64,000 nucleotides of DNA, from contig NZ_NEVM01000001.1 of NCBI RefSeq assembly GCF_002261225.1, forward strand, positions 1,116,001 to 1,180,000, read 5' to 3'. Below, in pieces: positions 17,074-26,335 of this stretch. Every line of letters starts with the position of its first letter. Position 1 is the first letter of the stretch. The notes beneath the pieces were generated by a model that saw only the letters and a program-made list of their open reading frames with translations, ran no database searches and was not told the DNA's origin. Source of the DNA: Bordetella genomosp. 10 (GTDB lineage Bacteria; Pseudomonadota; Gammaproteobacteria; Burkholderiales; Burkholderiaceae_B). Both the position numbers and the translations under genes were made by a program.

Positions 17074-18803
17074 AGGGTGTCCAGCTTGGCCAATATCCGA
17101 TCCAGCGCTTCGTCCAGGCCTACCTTGGCCGCTTCGGACTCACGCCGGGCCTGCAATTCCAGCACGCCGTCCTTGAGGCCGCGCTCTCCAACTGTTACGC
17201 GCAAGGGCACGCCGATCAGCTCCCATTCGGCGAACATGACGCCCGGACGCGCATCGCGGTCGTCGAGCAGGACGTCGATTCCGCGTTCGCGCAGTGCTTC
17301 GTAGAGATCGTTGGCGGTGTTACGAACAGTTTCATTTTTCCCCCATCCCACGGGGCAGATCACCACTTCGAAGGGGGCGATAGGGCGGGGCCAGATAATA
17401 CCCTTGTCGTCGTGGTTCTGCTCGATGGCCGCGGCGGCGATGCGCGTCACCCCGATGCCGTAGCAGCCCATCTGGATGACGGCGGGCTTGCCGGACTCGT
17501 CCAGGAAGGTGGCCTTCAGCGCCTCGGAGTACTTGGTGCCCAGGAAGAACACGTGGCCGACCTCGATGCCGCGCTGGATGGCCAGGACGCCCTTGCCGTC
17601 CGGGGCGGGGTCGCCCGCCACCACGTTGCGCAGGTCCGCCACCGCCTCGGGTTCGGGCAGGTCGCGGCCCCAGTTCATGCCGACGTAGTGGAAGTCCTCG
17701 CGGTTGGCGCCGCAGACGATGTCGTGCATCTTCGCCACGGTGGCGTCAACCACCACGTGCACGGGTTTTGCCGTCTTGATGGGGCCAAGATAGCCGGGTT
17801 TGCAGCCGAAATGCTCGACGATCTCGGCTTCGGTGGCGAAGCGGAAGCCCTGCTTCAGGCCCGGCACCTTGGCGGCCTTGATTTCGTTCAGGGTGTGGTC
17901 GCCGCGCAGCAGCAGCAGCCAGATCTGCGCCGGGCCCTCGGCCGGCTCCGTGGCCAGCACGATGGACTTCACCGTGGTTTCCAGCGGAATCTTCAGGAAG
18001 GCGGCGACGTCCTCGCACTTGGCCGCGCCCGGCGTGGCCACCGCTTCCAGCGCCCGGCCCGGGGCGCCGCGCTCGGCGATCAGCGGGCCGGATTCGGCCA
18101 GTTCGATATTGGCGGCGTACTGGCTGTCGGGGTTGTAGACGATCAGATCCTCGCCGGTTTCGGCGATGACCTGGAATTCATGGCTGCGGGTGCCGCCGAT
18201 GGAGCCCGTGTCGGCCGCCACGGCGCGGAATTCCAGCCCCAGGCGGGTGAAGATCTTCATGTACGCGGCGTACATGATGTCGTAGCTGGCCAGGGCGCCG
18301 GCCTCGTCGCGGTCGAAGGAGTAGGCGTCCTTCATGGTGAACTCGCGGCCGCGCATCAGGCCGAAGCGGGGGCGGCGTTCGTCCCGGAACTTGGTCTGTA
18401 TATGGTAGAAGTTGACGGGCAGTTGACGCCAGCTATGGATTTCGTTGCGGGCGATGTCGGTGATCACCTCCTCGGACGTGGGCTGGAGGACGAAATCGCG
18501 GTCGTGGCGGTCCTTGATGCGCAGCAGCTCGGGGCCGTATTGCACCCAGCGGCCCGATTCCTGCCAGAGTTCGGCCGGCTGCACCACCGGCATCAGCAGT
18601 TCGATGGCGCCGGCGGCGTCCATTTCCTGGCGGACGATGTTCTCGATCTTGCGGATGACGCGCAGGCCCAGGGGCATGTAGGTATAGATGCCGCCCGCGA
18701 GCTTGCGGATCATGCCCGCGCGGGTCATGAGCTGATGGCTGACGACTTCGGCTTCGGCCGGGGCCTCTTTGAGGGTATTGATGTGGTAGTTGGAGGCGCG
18801 CAT
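17070..18803 (-). CDS. proS: Prolyl-tRNA synthetase
   Basis: A 577-residue bacterial-type class II synthetase. ATG 18803 gives the conserved start [19 protein letters not shown]; the frame is open far upstream, but that would run into the divergent rppH. Catalytic-core motifs are visible: motif 2 [21 protein letters not shown], motif 3 [21 protein letters not shown], and the editing (INS) domain between them with KSIVLATEP and [10 protein letters not shown]. The C-terminal anticodon-binding domain begins near [12 protein letters not shown]. It charges tRNA-Pro. The gene heads the leftward run into ybgC and tolQRA and diverges from rppH over 66 bases. Confidence 0.97.
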   Translation of the reverse strand: MRASNYHINTLKEAPAEAEVVSHQLMTRAGMIRKLAGGIYTYMPLGLRVIRKIENIVRQEMDAAGAIELLMPVVQPAELWQESGRWVQYGPELLRIKDRHDRDFVLQPTSEEVITDIARNEIHSWRQLPVNFYHIQTKFRDERRPRFGLMRGREFTMKDAYSFDRDEAGALASYDIMYAAYMKIFTRLGLEFRAVAADTGSIGGTRSHEFQVIAETGEDLIVYNPDSQYAANIELAESGPLIAERGAPGRALEAVATPGAAKCEDVAAFLKIPLETTVKSIVLATEPAEGPAQIWLLLLRGDHTLNEIKAAKVPGLKQGFRFATEAEIVEHFGCKPGYLGPIKTAKPVHVVVDATVAKMHDIVCGANREDFHYVGMNWGRDLPEPEAVADLRNVVAGDPAPDGKGVLAIQRGIEVGHVFFLGTKYSEALKATFLDESGKPAVIQMGCYGIGVTRIAAAAIEQNHDDKGIIWPRPIAPFEVVICPVGWGKNETVRNTANDLYEALRERGIDVLLDDRDARPGVMFAEWELIGVPLRVTVGERGLKDGVLELQARRESEAAKVGLDEALDRILAKLDTL

Positions 18804-18869
18804 GGTTTCCAGGTGGCGGCAGGTACGTATAATCAGGCGTAATTGTATTGAATTTGCTGGGGGTGGCCC

Positions 18870-19442
18870 ATGCTGGACCGCGAAGGCTACCGTCCCAATG
18901 TCGGCATCATTCTCGTAAATAGCAAAAACGAGGTCTTTTGGGGCAAGCGGATACGGGAACATGCGTGGCAGTTCCCGCAGGGCGGCATCAAGTACGGGGA
19001 GAGTCCCGTGCAGGCCATGTACCGCGAGCTCCATGAGGAAGTAGGGTTGAATCCCGAGCATGTCCGGATATTGGGGCGTACACGCGATTGGCTGCGCTAC
19101 AACGTACCGGACCATTTCGTCCGCCGCGAATGGCGTGGCCATTACAAAGGGCAGAAGCAAATCTGGTTTCTGCTACGTCTGATCGGGCGCGACAGCGATG
19201 TCTGCCTGAGGGCGACGCAGCACCCGGAATTCGACGCCTGGCGCTGGAGCCAGTACTGGGTGCCGCTGGACGCGGTCATCGAGTTCAAGCGCGAGGTCTA
19301 TACGCAGGCCTTGAACGAGCTGTCGACGATCCTGTTCCGGCGTCACCATGAAACCCGCTACCTGCGCCAGCGCGTGCATGGTCAGCGGGCCAGCGAGAAC
19401 TCGGGCGGAGGAGCCGACGGGCATGCGCATATTGCTGGTTGA
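18870..19442 (+). CDS. rppH: RNA 5'-pyrophosphohydrolase RppH
   Basis: A 190-residue Nudix hydrolase. The opening [15 protein letters not shown] is typical of RppH, and the Nudix box lies at residues 38-60 (GGIKYGES ... RELHEEVGL) with the catalytic glutamates in RELHEEVG. RppH removes pyrophosphate from 5'-triphosphate transcripts and so triggers RNase E-dependent decay. The last about 25 residues (Gly/Ala/His-rich) are variable. Its final 20 bases overlap the start of the response-regulator gene, an arrangement that may couple their translation. Confidence 0.95.
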   Translation: MLDREGYRPNVGIILVNSKNEVFWGKRIREHAWQFPQGGIKYGESPVQAMYRELHEEVGLNPEHVRILGRTRDWLRYNVPDHFVRREWRGHYKGQKQIWFLLRLIGRDSDVCLRATQHPEFDAWRWSQYWVPLDAVIEFKREVYTQALNELSTILFRRHHETRYLRQRVHGQRASENSGGGADGHAHIAG

Positions 19443-20115
19443 AGATGAAAAGGACATGGCGTCCTGGTTGGTGCGCGCCCTGGCCCAGAGCGGTTTCGTG
19501 CCCGATCACGCGGCGGACGCGCGTACGGCCGAGGCGTTCATGGCCGGCACCGAATACGACGCCATCGTGATGGACCTGCGCCTGCCCGACAAGCACGGGC
19601 TGGTGGTGCTGCGCGAAATGCGCAACCGCGACGACCGCACGCCCGTGCTGGTGCTGACCGCGCAGGGCGCCTTGCAGGACCGCGTGCGCGGCCTGAACCT
19701 GGGCGCCGACGATTTCCTCACCAAGCCGTTCGCCCTGGAAGAACTGGAAGCGCGCCTGACCGCGCTGGTGCGCCGCAGCCGCGGCCGCCAGCATCCGCGC
19801 CTGCAGTGCGGTTCGCTGGCCTACGACAGCGAGAGCCGCGCCTTCACCCTGGACGGTTCGCTGCTGTTCCTGACGCCGCGCGAGCACGCGGCCCTGGCGG
19901 CGCTGCTGACCCGCAGCGGCTATCCGGTGGACAAGTCGCAGTTGTTCGGCAAGGTGTTCAACCACGACAGCGAAGCCAATCCGGACGCCATCGAAGTGGT
20001 GCTGCACCGGCTGCGCAAGAAACTGGCCGGCAGCGACATCCGCATCGTCACGGTGCGGGGGCTGGGCTACATGCTGGAAAGCGTGGCCAGCACCAGCGAA
20101 TCGGCCGAGGCCTAA
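19423..20115 (+). CDS. tctD: OmpR-family response regulator, TctD-like
   Basis: A 230-residue regulator. ATG 19423 follows a GGAGGAG Shine-Dalgarno and overlaps the rppH end by 20 bases. The receiver (1-118) has EDE at 7-9, the phospho-acceptor D51 (VMDLRLP), Thr in VLVLTAQG and Lys in [10 protein letters not shown]. The C-terminal winged helix ([25 protein letters not shown] ... [12 protein letters not shown] type) is OmpR-like. Position immediately before a TctE-like kinase and a TctB/TctA pair suggests control of tricarboxylate uptake, as TctD does in Salmonella and BctD in Bordetella; assignment rests on context. Confidence 0.85.
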   Translation: MRILLVEDEKDMASWLVRALAQSGFVPDHAADARTAEAFMAGTEYDAIVMDLRLPDKHGLVVLREMRNRDDRTPVLVLTAQGALQDRVRGLNLGADDFLTKPFALEELEARLTALVRRSRGRQHPRLQCGSLAYDSESRAFTLDGSLLFLTPREHAALAALLTRSGYPVDKSQLFGKVFNHDSEANPDAIEVVLHRLRKKLAGSDIRIVTVRGLGYMLESVASTSESAEA

Positions 20116-20165
20116 TCTCGTGTCCGTGCGCATCCCCGGGGGCCTGGGCATGGGCGCGCGGCGCC

Positions 20166-21761
20166 ATGGCGCCGCGGCCTAGCGCGCGCGCGGCCCGCCT
20201 GCGGCTGCTGCGCGGCCGCCTGGGCATCCGCACGCTGCTTTTCATGCTGCTGCTGCCGGGCGTGGTGGCCCTGCTGGTCATCGATAGCTGGAACGACTAC
20301 CAGACGCTTTCCGAAATCACCAACGACGCCTACGACAGCGCCTTGCTGGAGCCGGCGCGCGTCCTCGAAAGCAGCATCGAATTCACGGCCGACGGCGCGC
20401 TGCAGGTGGCAACGCCGCTCTATGCCCAGGTCATGCTGGAATCCCGCGCCGGCCTGCGCAAGTACTACCGCATCGAGGAAATCGACCCGCCCATGCCGGA
20501 CGGCCAGGCGGCGCCGGCGTCCGCCGGCCGCGCCCTGCTGGGCATGCCCGACCTGCCGCGGCCCGGGACCTGGCCGAGCAGCAACGGCACGCCGGTGTTC
20601 TACGACGGCGTGTACCGGGGCGATCCGGTGCGCCTGGTGGCCATCGTGCGCGATCTCTATTACCACGGCATCCATCGCCAGGTGCTGGTCCTGATCGGCG
20701 AAAGCACCAGCAAGCGGATCGAGGCCGAGCACGCGGCGCAGCGCCAGGAGTTCCTGCGCGACGCCCGCATGCTGGCGCTGGTCGTGCTGATGGTCTGGTG
20801 GGGCGTGGCCTGGGCGCTGCGGCCGCTGCACCGCCTGCGCAGCGACATCCGCGCCCGTCCGTCCGACGACCAGACGCCCCTGGACGCCAGCGGCGTGCCT
20901 TCCGAGGTCGCCCCCCTGGTGGAGGCGGTCAACCACCACATCGAACGCCACCGGCGCATGTTGCAGGAGCAGACGCAATTCCTGGACGACGCCTCGCATC
21001 AACTGCGCACGCCGCTGGCCATCATGCTGACGCAGGCCCAATACGCCCTGCGCGAGCGCGACCCCGAGCGCATGCGCGAAGGCCTGCGCGGCATCGTCGC
21101 GCAACTGGGCCGCAGCCGCCGCCTGACCGAGCAGCTCCTGCAATTGGCCCATGCCCATGCCAGCCAGGGCGAGGCGACGCCGCGCAAGGTCCTGGACCTC
21201 AACGACCTGGCGCGGGACGTCGTCCTGCAGCACCTGCCCCTGGCCCATGAGAAACAACAGGATCTCGGTTGGGGGGGGATGCAGGCGACTTGCGGAACTA
21301 GGGCAATTGGTGCAGACGGTGACGAAAGCTGTCTGACAGCCGCGGCCCCCGTGGCGGGCAGCGAGGTCGAACTGCACGAAGCCCTGTCCAACCTCGTCCA
21401 CAACGCGATCAACTACGCGCCGCCGGGCGCGCGGATCACGGTTTCGGTGGCCCGCGGGCGGCAGCGCGCCGAGGTGCGCGTGGCCGATAACGGGCCCGGC
21501 CTTCCCGCCGCCCTGCGCGCCCGCGCCTTCGAACGATTCGACCGGGCGGGCGCCGACGGCGGGCAGCGCAGCTCCAGCGGCTCGGGCCTGGGCCTGGCCA
21601 TCGCCCGCGCCTACGCGCGCCGCAACGGCGGCGACATCCTGCTGGAAGACGGCGAGCCCAATGCCCTCGGCGGCGCCGGTCTTTGCGCCATATTATGGAT
21701 TCCCCTCTTAAGGGATAACCCTGTGATTCAGGGTCCAGACAGCATAAAGAAAGCGGATTAG
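20166..21761 (+). CDS. tctE: Sensor histidine kinase, TctE-like
   Basis: A 531-residue membrane kinase starting at ATG 20166; no earlier in-frame start exists after the regulator's stop. Membrane segments lie at about 23-40 (TLLFMLLLPGVVALLVI) and 202-218 (LALVVLMVWWGVAWAL), enclosing a periplasmic TctE-type sensor domain. H278 lies in DDASHQLRTPLA; the HATPase part has NLVHNAINYAP, ADNGPGLP and GSGLGLAIARAYARR. Between the two domains, bases about 21265-21345 encode a stretch with an eight-G run, rare codons (agg, gga, act, att) and no family-like sequence, suggesting an insertion or compensated frameshift. The two flanking parts remain in one frame. Confidence 0.85.
   Translation: MAPRPSARAARLRLLRGRLGIRTLLFMLLLPGVVALLVIDSWNDYQTLSEITNDAYDSALLEPARVLESSIEFTADGALQVATPLYAQVMLESRAGLRKYYRIEEIDPPMPDGQAAPASAGRALLGMPDLPRPGTWPSSNGTPVFYDGVYRGDPVRLVAIVRDLYYHGIHRQVLVLIGESTSKRIEAEHAAQRQEFLRDARMLALVVLMVWWGVAWALRPLHRLRSDIRARPSDDQTPLDASGVPSEVAPLVEAVNHHIERHRRMLQEQTQFLDDASHQLRTPLAIMLTQAQYALRERDPERMREGLRGIVAQLGRSRRLTEQLLQLAHAHASQGEATPRKVLDLNDLARDVVLQHLPLAHEKQQDLGWGGMQATCGTRAIGADGDESCLTAAAPVAGSEVELHEALSNLVHNAINYAPPGARITVSVARGRQRAEVRVADNGPGLPAALRARAFERFDRAGADGGQRSSSGSGLGLAIARAYARRNGGDILLEDGEPNALGGAGLCAILWIPLLRDNPVIQGPDSIKKAD
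21271..21278 (+). repeat. Eight-G homopolymer within the tctE-like kinase
   Basis: A run of eight G bases lies between the phosphorylation and ATP-binding domains of the kinase. Slippage by one or two bases would cut off the ATPase domain. Tracts of this kind serve as phase-variation switches in some Bordetella genes, but a run of eight is also near the length expected by chance. Confidence 0.75.
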
Positions 21762-21871
21762 CAGCTTCCCTCCTTATTCTGCGTTCCAGGCTCACATGGG
21801 TTGTGAGAGGGGCATGCTCAACCGGGCATTTCCCGCGGGCAGTTTCAAGCCCTGGTTTTCGGAGGATTGCG

Positions 21872-22348
21872 GTGGAAACATCCAAAAGAACAATTAACAA
21901 GGACTATTACGGCGGCGCCCTAATGGTCCTGGTCGGTTTGGGAGCGATATATGGGGGGACTGACTACCATATCGGCTCGCTGAGCCACATGGGACCGGGT
22001 TTCTTCCCGGCGGCGGTGGGCGGGCTTCTTGTCCTTACCGGCATCCTGATCGCGATCAGCGCGCGCTCGGGCGCTCCGGCGGAACAAGTGCCGGGCGGTC
22101 ATGCCCACGGCATGCCCGACGTGCGCGGCGGGATCTGCATCCTGCTCAGCATCGTGGCTTTCATCATCATCGGCGAATACGGCGGCCTGCTGCCAGCGAC
22201 TTTCGCCATTACTTTCATCGCGTCCCTTGGCGATCGTAAAAACACGATCCTCCAGGCGGTTCTGCTGTCCTTGGCCATGGTAGTCATCGCCATCGTCGTG
22301 TTCTGGTGGGCGCTGCAACTGCAGCTTCCGCTGTTTCGTTGGGGTTGA
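21872..22348 (+). CDS. tctB: Tripartite tricarboxylate transporter small subunit TctB
   Basis: A 158-residue membrane protein with four hydrophobic helices, including GGALMVLVGLGAIYGGTDY, GPGFFPAAVGGLLVLTGILIAIS and LSLAMVVIAIVVFWWAL. The GPGFFP motif is characteristic of TctB. The start is taken as GTG 21872, preceded by GGAGG at the right distance. TctB with TctA forms the membrane channel for carboxylates delivered by a periplasmic TctC protein, driven by an ion gradient. It follows the kinase gene by 110 bases and precedes tctA by five. Confidence 0.9.
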   Translation: METSKRTINKDYYGGALMVLVGLGAIYGGTDYHIGSLSHMGPGFFPAAVGGLLVLTGILIAISARSGAPAEQVPGGHAHGMPDVRGGICILLSIVAFIIIGEYGGLLPATFAITFIASLGDRKNTILQAVLLSLAMVVIAIVVFWWALQLQLPLFRWG

Positions 22349-22353
22349 TCGCC

Positions 22354-23877
22354 ATGCATCAAGCACTCATTGATCTTTGGTACGGTTTTGGCGTCGCGTT
22401 CGAACCCCATAACCTGATGTGGTCGTTCTTCGGCGTGCTGGTGGGTAACCTCATCGGCGTGCTGCCCGGCATGGGCGCGCTGTCGGCCATTTCGATCCTG
22501 CTGCCGCTCACCTACGTGATGCATCCGGTGCCCGCCATCCTGATGCTGGCCGGTATCTTCTACGGCTCGCAGTACGGCGGCGCCATCGGCGCGATCCTGC
22601 TGAACCTGCCCTCGCACCCGCCGCATGCGGTGACGTGTCTGGACGGCTACCCGATGACCAAGGCCGGCAAGGGCGGCACGGCATTGGGCATCACGATGAT
22701 TTCGTCGTTTTTCGCCGCTTCGGTCGGCATCATCGTGATGATCTTCTGCTCGCCGCTGCTGGTGGAAGTGGCCTTCAAGTTCGGCCCGACGGAAATCTTC
22801 TCCATCATGCTGTTGGGCCTGCTGGCCGGCGCCACGATGTCGCGCGGTTCGCCCCTGAAGGGCGTGGCGATGACCTTGTTCGGCCTGCTGTGCGGCGTGG
22901 TCGGCACCGACGTCAACACCGGCACGATCCGCTTCTCCTTCGGCCTGCTGGACCTGTCCGACGGCCTGGAGCTGGTGGCGATCTCGATGGGCCTGTTCGG
23001 CGCCGCCGACTTCCTGGTCAGCGTCAACAAGATGTCCATCATCAGCACCTCGACCAAGCTGAAGCTGCGCGACATGCGGCCCTCCATGGCTGAAATGAAG
23101 CAGGCTTTCATGCCGATGGTGCGCGGCACGCTGGTGGGCACGCTGTTCGGCGCCATGCCCGGCACCGGCCCGACCATCACCACCTTCATCGCCTACGCGC
23201 TGGAGCGCAAGGTCTCGAAGACGCCCGAGCGTTTCGGCACCGGCATGCTGGCCGGCGTGGCCGCGCCCGAAGCCTCCTCGCACTCGAAGACGCAGGTCGA
23301 CTTCATCCCGACGATGAGCCTGGGCATCCCCGGCGACGCGGTGATGGCGCTGATCCTGGGCGCGCTGCTGATCCAGGGCATCCAGCCCGGCCCGCAGTTG
23401 ATCACCGAGCACCCGGACATTTTCTGGGGCCTGATCGCCAGCTTCTGGGTGGGCAACGTCCTGCTGATCGTGCTGAACGTGCCGCTGATCGGCGTGTGGG
23501 TCAAGCTGCTCAAGGTGCCGTACAAGTACCTGTTCCCGTCCGCGCTGTTCTTCATCGCGGTGGGCGTGTTCTCGACGCAGAACAGCTTGTTCCAGATCTG
23601 GGAAGTGCTGGCCTTCGGCGTCATCGGCGCCCTGTTGATGGCCCTGGACTTCTCGGTGGCTCCGATCCTGCTGGGCTTCGTGCTCGGTCCCATGGTCGAG
23701 GAAAACTTCCGCCGCGCCCTGCTGCTGTCGCGCGGCGACATGATGATCTTCATCCAGCGTCCGATCAGCGCCTGGTTCATCGCGGCCAGCGCCCTGCTGA
23801 TCATCGTGCAGGTCTGGGCCCGCTTGCGCAAGGGCAAGGGCAAGGGCAAGAAGGACATGCTGCCGAAAACGGCGTAG
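22354..23877 (+). CDS. tctA: Tripartite tricarboxylate transporter large subunit TctA
   Basis: A 507-residue protein with about 12 membrane helices. TctA landmarks include LIGVLPGMGALSAISILLPLTY, IFYGSQYGGAIGAILLNLP, VGTDVNTGTIRFSFG, SLGIPGDAVMALILGALLIQG and MVEENFRRALLLSRGD. ATG 22354 follows tctB by five bases. No TctC gene follows; such proteins are often encoded elsewhere in Bordetella, which has a greatly enlarged TctC (Bug) family. The C-terminus is Lys/Gly-rich. Control by the adjacent two-component pair is likely but inferred. Confidence 0.93.
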   Translation: MHQALIDLWYGFGVAFEPHNLMWSFFGVLVGNLIGVLPGMGALSAISILLPLTYVMHPVPAILMLAGIFYGSQYGGAIGAILLNLPSHPPHAVTCLDGYPMTKAGKGGTALGITMISSFFAASVGIIVMIFCSPLLVEVAFKFGPTEIFSIMLLGLLAGATMSRGSPLKGVAMTLFGLLCGVVGTDVNTGTIRFSFGLLDLSDGLELVAISMGLFGAADFLVSVNKMSIISTSTKLKLRDMRPSMAEMKQAFMPMVRGTLVGTLFGAMPGTGPTITTFIAYALERKVSKTPERFGTGMLAGVAAPEASSHSKTQVDFIPTMSLGIPGDAVMALILGALLIQGIQPGPQLITEHPDIFWGLIASFWVGNVLLIVLNVPLIGVWVKLLKVPYKYLFPSALFFIAVGVFSTQNSLFQIWEVLAFGVIGALLMALDFSVAPILLGFVLGPMVEENFRRALLLSRGDMMIFIQRPISAWFIAASALLIIVQVWARLRKGKGKGKKDMLPKTA

Positions 23878-23903
23878 GGACCCCCCCGTACCGCGCGGAG
23901 CGC

Positions 23904-23997
23904 GGCCCCCCAGGGGGCGACACCCGCGGACCGGAAGGAAAGCCCACCCCAGGCTCGCTTCGCGCGCCGCCCCTCAAGGGGCGACACCAGCGGACCG
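23904..23997. repeat. Two copies of a GC-rich dispersed palindromic element
   Basis: Two related blocks lie in tandem after tctA: one at 23904-23934 and one at 23966-23997. Both have a C-run/G-run palindrome followed by GGGCGACACC, one base, then GCGGACCGG. Related elements occur at 28048-28104, 32189-32231 and 62424-62481 in this window. Confidence 0.75.
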
Positions 23998-24031
23998 GGG
24001 GACCCGGATCCGCGGTGTCCGCGATTAAAAA

Positions 24032-24059
24032 GACCTGTGCATTGCACAGGTCTTTTTTT
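24032..24059 (+). terminator. Rho-independent terminator after tctA
   Basis: A nine-base stem (GACCTGTGC / GCACAGGTC) with a three-base loop is followed by seven T at 24053-24059; five A precede the stem, so it could also work leftward. It ends the tctB-tctA transcript about 155 bases after the stop codon. Confidence 0.92.
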
Positions 24060-24172
24060 CTATCGCATGCGCCGTTGCGCGGCAGCGGCGCATGCCGGCG
24101 CTACTCGGCGCTTGGGGCGTGCTATGGTTTTGGACTTCCATTGTCCACTCGCTCAACCGGAACCGGATTCCC

Positions 24173-25102
24173 ATGCACGTACTCTTCGCGCTCCCCGATC
24201 GTAATCCCGACGAATGGCTGCCTGGCCTGCGGGCCGAGATGCCGGATTTCAAGATATCGGTGTGGGATCCGGCCGGGCCGCCGTCCAATGCCGACGTGGC
24301 GCTGGTGTGGAAGCCGCCGGCGGCGCTGTTCAAGCACGAGACCGGGCTGAAGGCGGTGTTCAACCTGGGCGCCGGCGTGGACGCGCTGCTGAAGATGCCG
24401 GAAATTCCCGCGCACGTGCAGATCGTGCGCCTGGAAGACGCCGGCATGTCGGTGCAGATGGCCGAATACGTGCTGTACGCGCTATGGCGCGAATCGCGCG
24501 GGTTCGCGCGCTATGAGGCCGACCAGGCCGCCGGCCGCTGGGACCCGCGCGAAGGCCTGCGCCGCGAGCAGTGGCCCGTGGGCGTGCTGGGCCTGGGCGT
24601 GGTGGGTTCCCGCGTGGCCGAGGCGCTGGCCGCCTTCGAATATCCCGTGGCCGGCTGGTCGCGCAGCCCGCGCAGCATCGACGGCGTGCGGACCTATGCC
24701 GGCATGGACCAGTTGCCCGCCTTCCTGGCGCGCACCCGGGTGCTGGTCAACGTGCTGCCGCTGACCCCCGAGACCGAAGGCATCCTCGACCGCGCCACCT
24801 TGAGCCAGTTGCTGCCCCACGCCCACCTGATCAACGTGGGACGCGGCGAGCACCAGAACGAGGACGACATCCTCGCGCTGCTGCAGGAAGGCCGGCTGGA
24901 CAGCGTCTCGCTGGACGTGTTCCGCACCGAGCCGCTGCCGGCGGCCAGCGGCCTGTGGAAACATCCGCGCGCGCACGTCACGCCGCACATCGCGGCCAGC
25001 ACCTTGCGCGAGGAAACCATCGTGCAGATCGCCGACAAGATCCGCCGGATGGCGCGCGGCGAACCCCTGTCCGGGGTGGTCGCGCGCGAACGCGGCTATT
25101 GA
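24173..25102 (+). CDS. ghrA: Glyoxylate/hydroxypyruvate reductase A-like dehydrogenase
   Basis: A 309-residue D-isomer-specific 2-hydroxyacid dehydrogenase; ATG 24173 gives the family N-terminus MHVLFALPD. The nucleotide-binding motif is VLGLGVVGSRVAEAL. Catalytic residues appear as Arg in INVGRGEHQNEDD, Glu in FRTEPLP and His in TPHIAAST. Sequence phrases such as NLGAGVDALLKMPEIP and EDAGMSVQMAEYVLYAL are characteristic of the GhrA subgroup, which reduces glyoxylate and hydroxypyruvate with NADPH. It stands alone on the plus strand, convergent with the dehydrogenase at 25196. Confidence 0.88.
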   Translation: MHVLFALPDRNPDEWLPGLRAEMPDFKISVWDPAGPPSNADVALVWKPPAALFKHETGLKAVFNLGAGVDALLKMPEIPAHVQIVRLEDAGMSVQMAEYVLYALWRESRGFARYEADQAAGRWDPREGLRREQWPVGVLGLGVVGSRVAEALAAFEYPVAGWSRSPRSIDGVRTYAGMDQLPAFLARTRVLVNVLPLTPETEGILDRATLSQLLPHAHLINVGRGEHQNEDDILALLQEGRLDSVSLDVFRTEPLPAASGLWKHPRAHVTPHIAASTLREETIVQIADKIRRMARGEPLSGVVARERGY

Positions 25103-25195
25103 TCGATCTATCGGCCTATTGATCCCGCATCGCGGATCGACGGGCTGCGACCCTCGAACCGCGAAGGGCGCGGCGCATGCCGCGCCCCGTCGCGA

Positions 25196-26101
25196 TCAAT
25201 CGCGCAGCCGCTTGACCAGGCTGGACGTGTCCCAGCGTCCGCCGCCCATCTTCTGCACGTCGGCATAGAACTGGTCCACCAGGGCGGTGACCGGCACGCG
25301 CGCGCCGTTGTTGCGCGCTTCGGCCAGCACCAGGCCCAGGTCCTTGCGCATCCAGTCCACCGCGAAGCCGAAGTCGAACTTGTCGTCGACCATCGTGCCG
25401 CCGCGATTCTCCATCTGCCAGCTTTGCGCCGCGCCCTTGCTGATCACGTCCAGCACCAGCTTCATGTCCAGGCCGGCGGCCTGGCCGAAGGCCACGCCCT
25501 CCGACAGGCCCTGCACCAGGCCGGCGATGCAGATCTGGTTCACCATCTTCGCCAGTTGGCCCGCGCCCGGCTGGCCCACCAGCGTGACGGCGCGGCCGAA
25601 GGCCTGCGCCACGGGCTTGATCGCGTCGAAGACCGCCTGCTCGCCGCCGCACATCACGGTCAGCACGCCGTTGACCGCGCCGGCCTGGCCGCCCGAGACC
25701 GGCCCGTCGACGAATTGCAGCCCCTGCTTGCGCGCCTGCGCGTACAGTTCGCGGGCGACGTCGGCGGAAGCGGTGGTGTGGTCGACGAAGACCGCGTCCT
25801 TGGCCATGCCGGCGAAGGCGCCGTCCGCGCCCAGCACGACGCTGCGCAGGTCGTCGTCGTTGCCGACGCAGGCGAATACGATGTCGGCGCCGGCCGCGGC
25901 TTCGCGCGGGGTGGGGGCGGCCTTGCCGCCGAATTCCTTGACCCATTCCTGCGCCTTGGCCGCCGTGCGGTTGTAGACCGTCACGGCGTGGCCGGCGCGC
26001 GCCAGGTGTCCCGCCATGGGAAAGCCCATGACGCCCAGGCCGAGGAAGGCCACTTTCCTGGGGGCGACGGTGTCGTAGGTCTTGGTGCCGATGGATGCCA
26101 T
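25196..26101 (-). CDS. 3-hydroxyisobutyrate dehydrogenase family NAD(P)-dependent oxidoreductase
   Basis: A 301-residue beta-hydroxyacid dehydrogenase. The NAD-binding GLGVMG is at residues 21-26, the substrate-binding DGPVSGGQAGA at 132-141, and the catalytic Lys185 in GAGQLAKMVNQI. The C-terminal helical domain includes KDLGLVLAEARNNGARVP. Family members include tartronate semialdehyde reductase (GarR/GlxR) and 3-hydroxyisobutyrate dehydrogenase (MmsB); sequence alone does not separate them for me. With a glyoxylate reductase convergent next door, tartronate semialdehyde is an attractive substrate, but that is inference. Confidence 0.88.
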   Translation of the reverse strand: MASIGTKTYDTVAPRKVAFLGLGVMGFPMAGHLARAGHAVTVYNRTAAKAQEWVKEFGGKAAPTPREAAAGADIVFACVGNDDDLRSVVLGADGAFAGMAKDAVFVDHTTASADVARELYAQARKQGLQFVDGPVSGGQAGAVNGVLTVMCGGEQAVFDAIKPVAQAFGRAVTLVGQPGAGQLAKMVNQICIAGLVQGLSEGVAFGQAAGLDMKLVLDVISKGAAQSWQMENRGGTMVDDKFDFGFAVDWMRKDLGLVLAEARNNGARVPVTALVDQFYADVQKMGGGRWDTSSLVKRLRD

Positions 26102-26335
26102 GCAGAGTCTCCGGTAGAAGGCTGGAAAGCCGTGAATTGCCGCGGCGGCCGGGATGCCGGGGCGCCGCTGCCGTCGGGGCGCGCGCCGCGCTGGAAGTCG
26201 TATTTCTCAGGAGCCGTACCTTACGGCGATGACGCGCCCAGGGCAAGCGCCGCGGCCGTCCTTCCGGCGCGCATCGGGAAGATGGCCCCGCACCCGCGAT
26301 CGGGACCGCTGCGTCCGGCCGCCCCGTCCCGCGAA

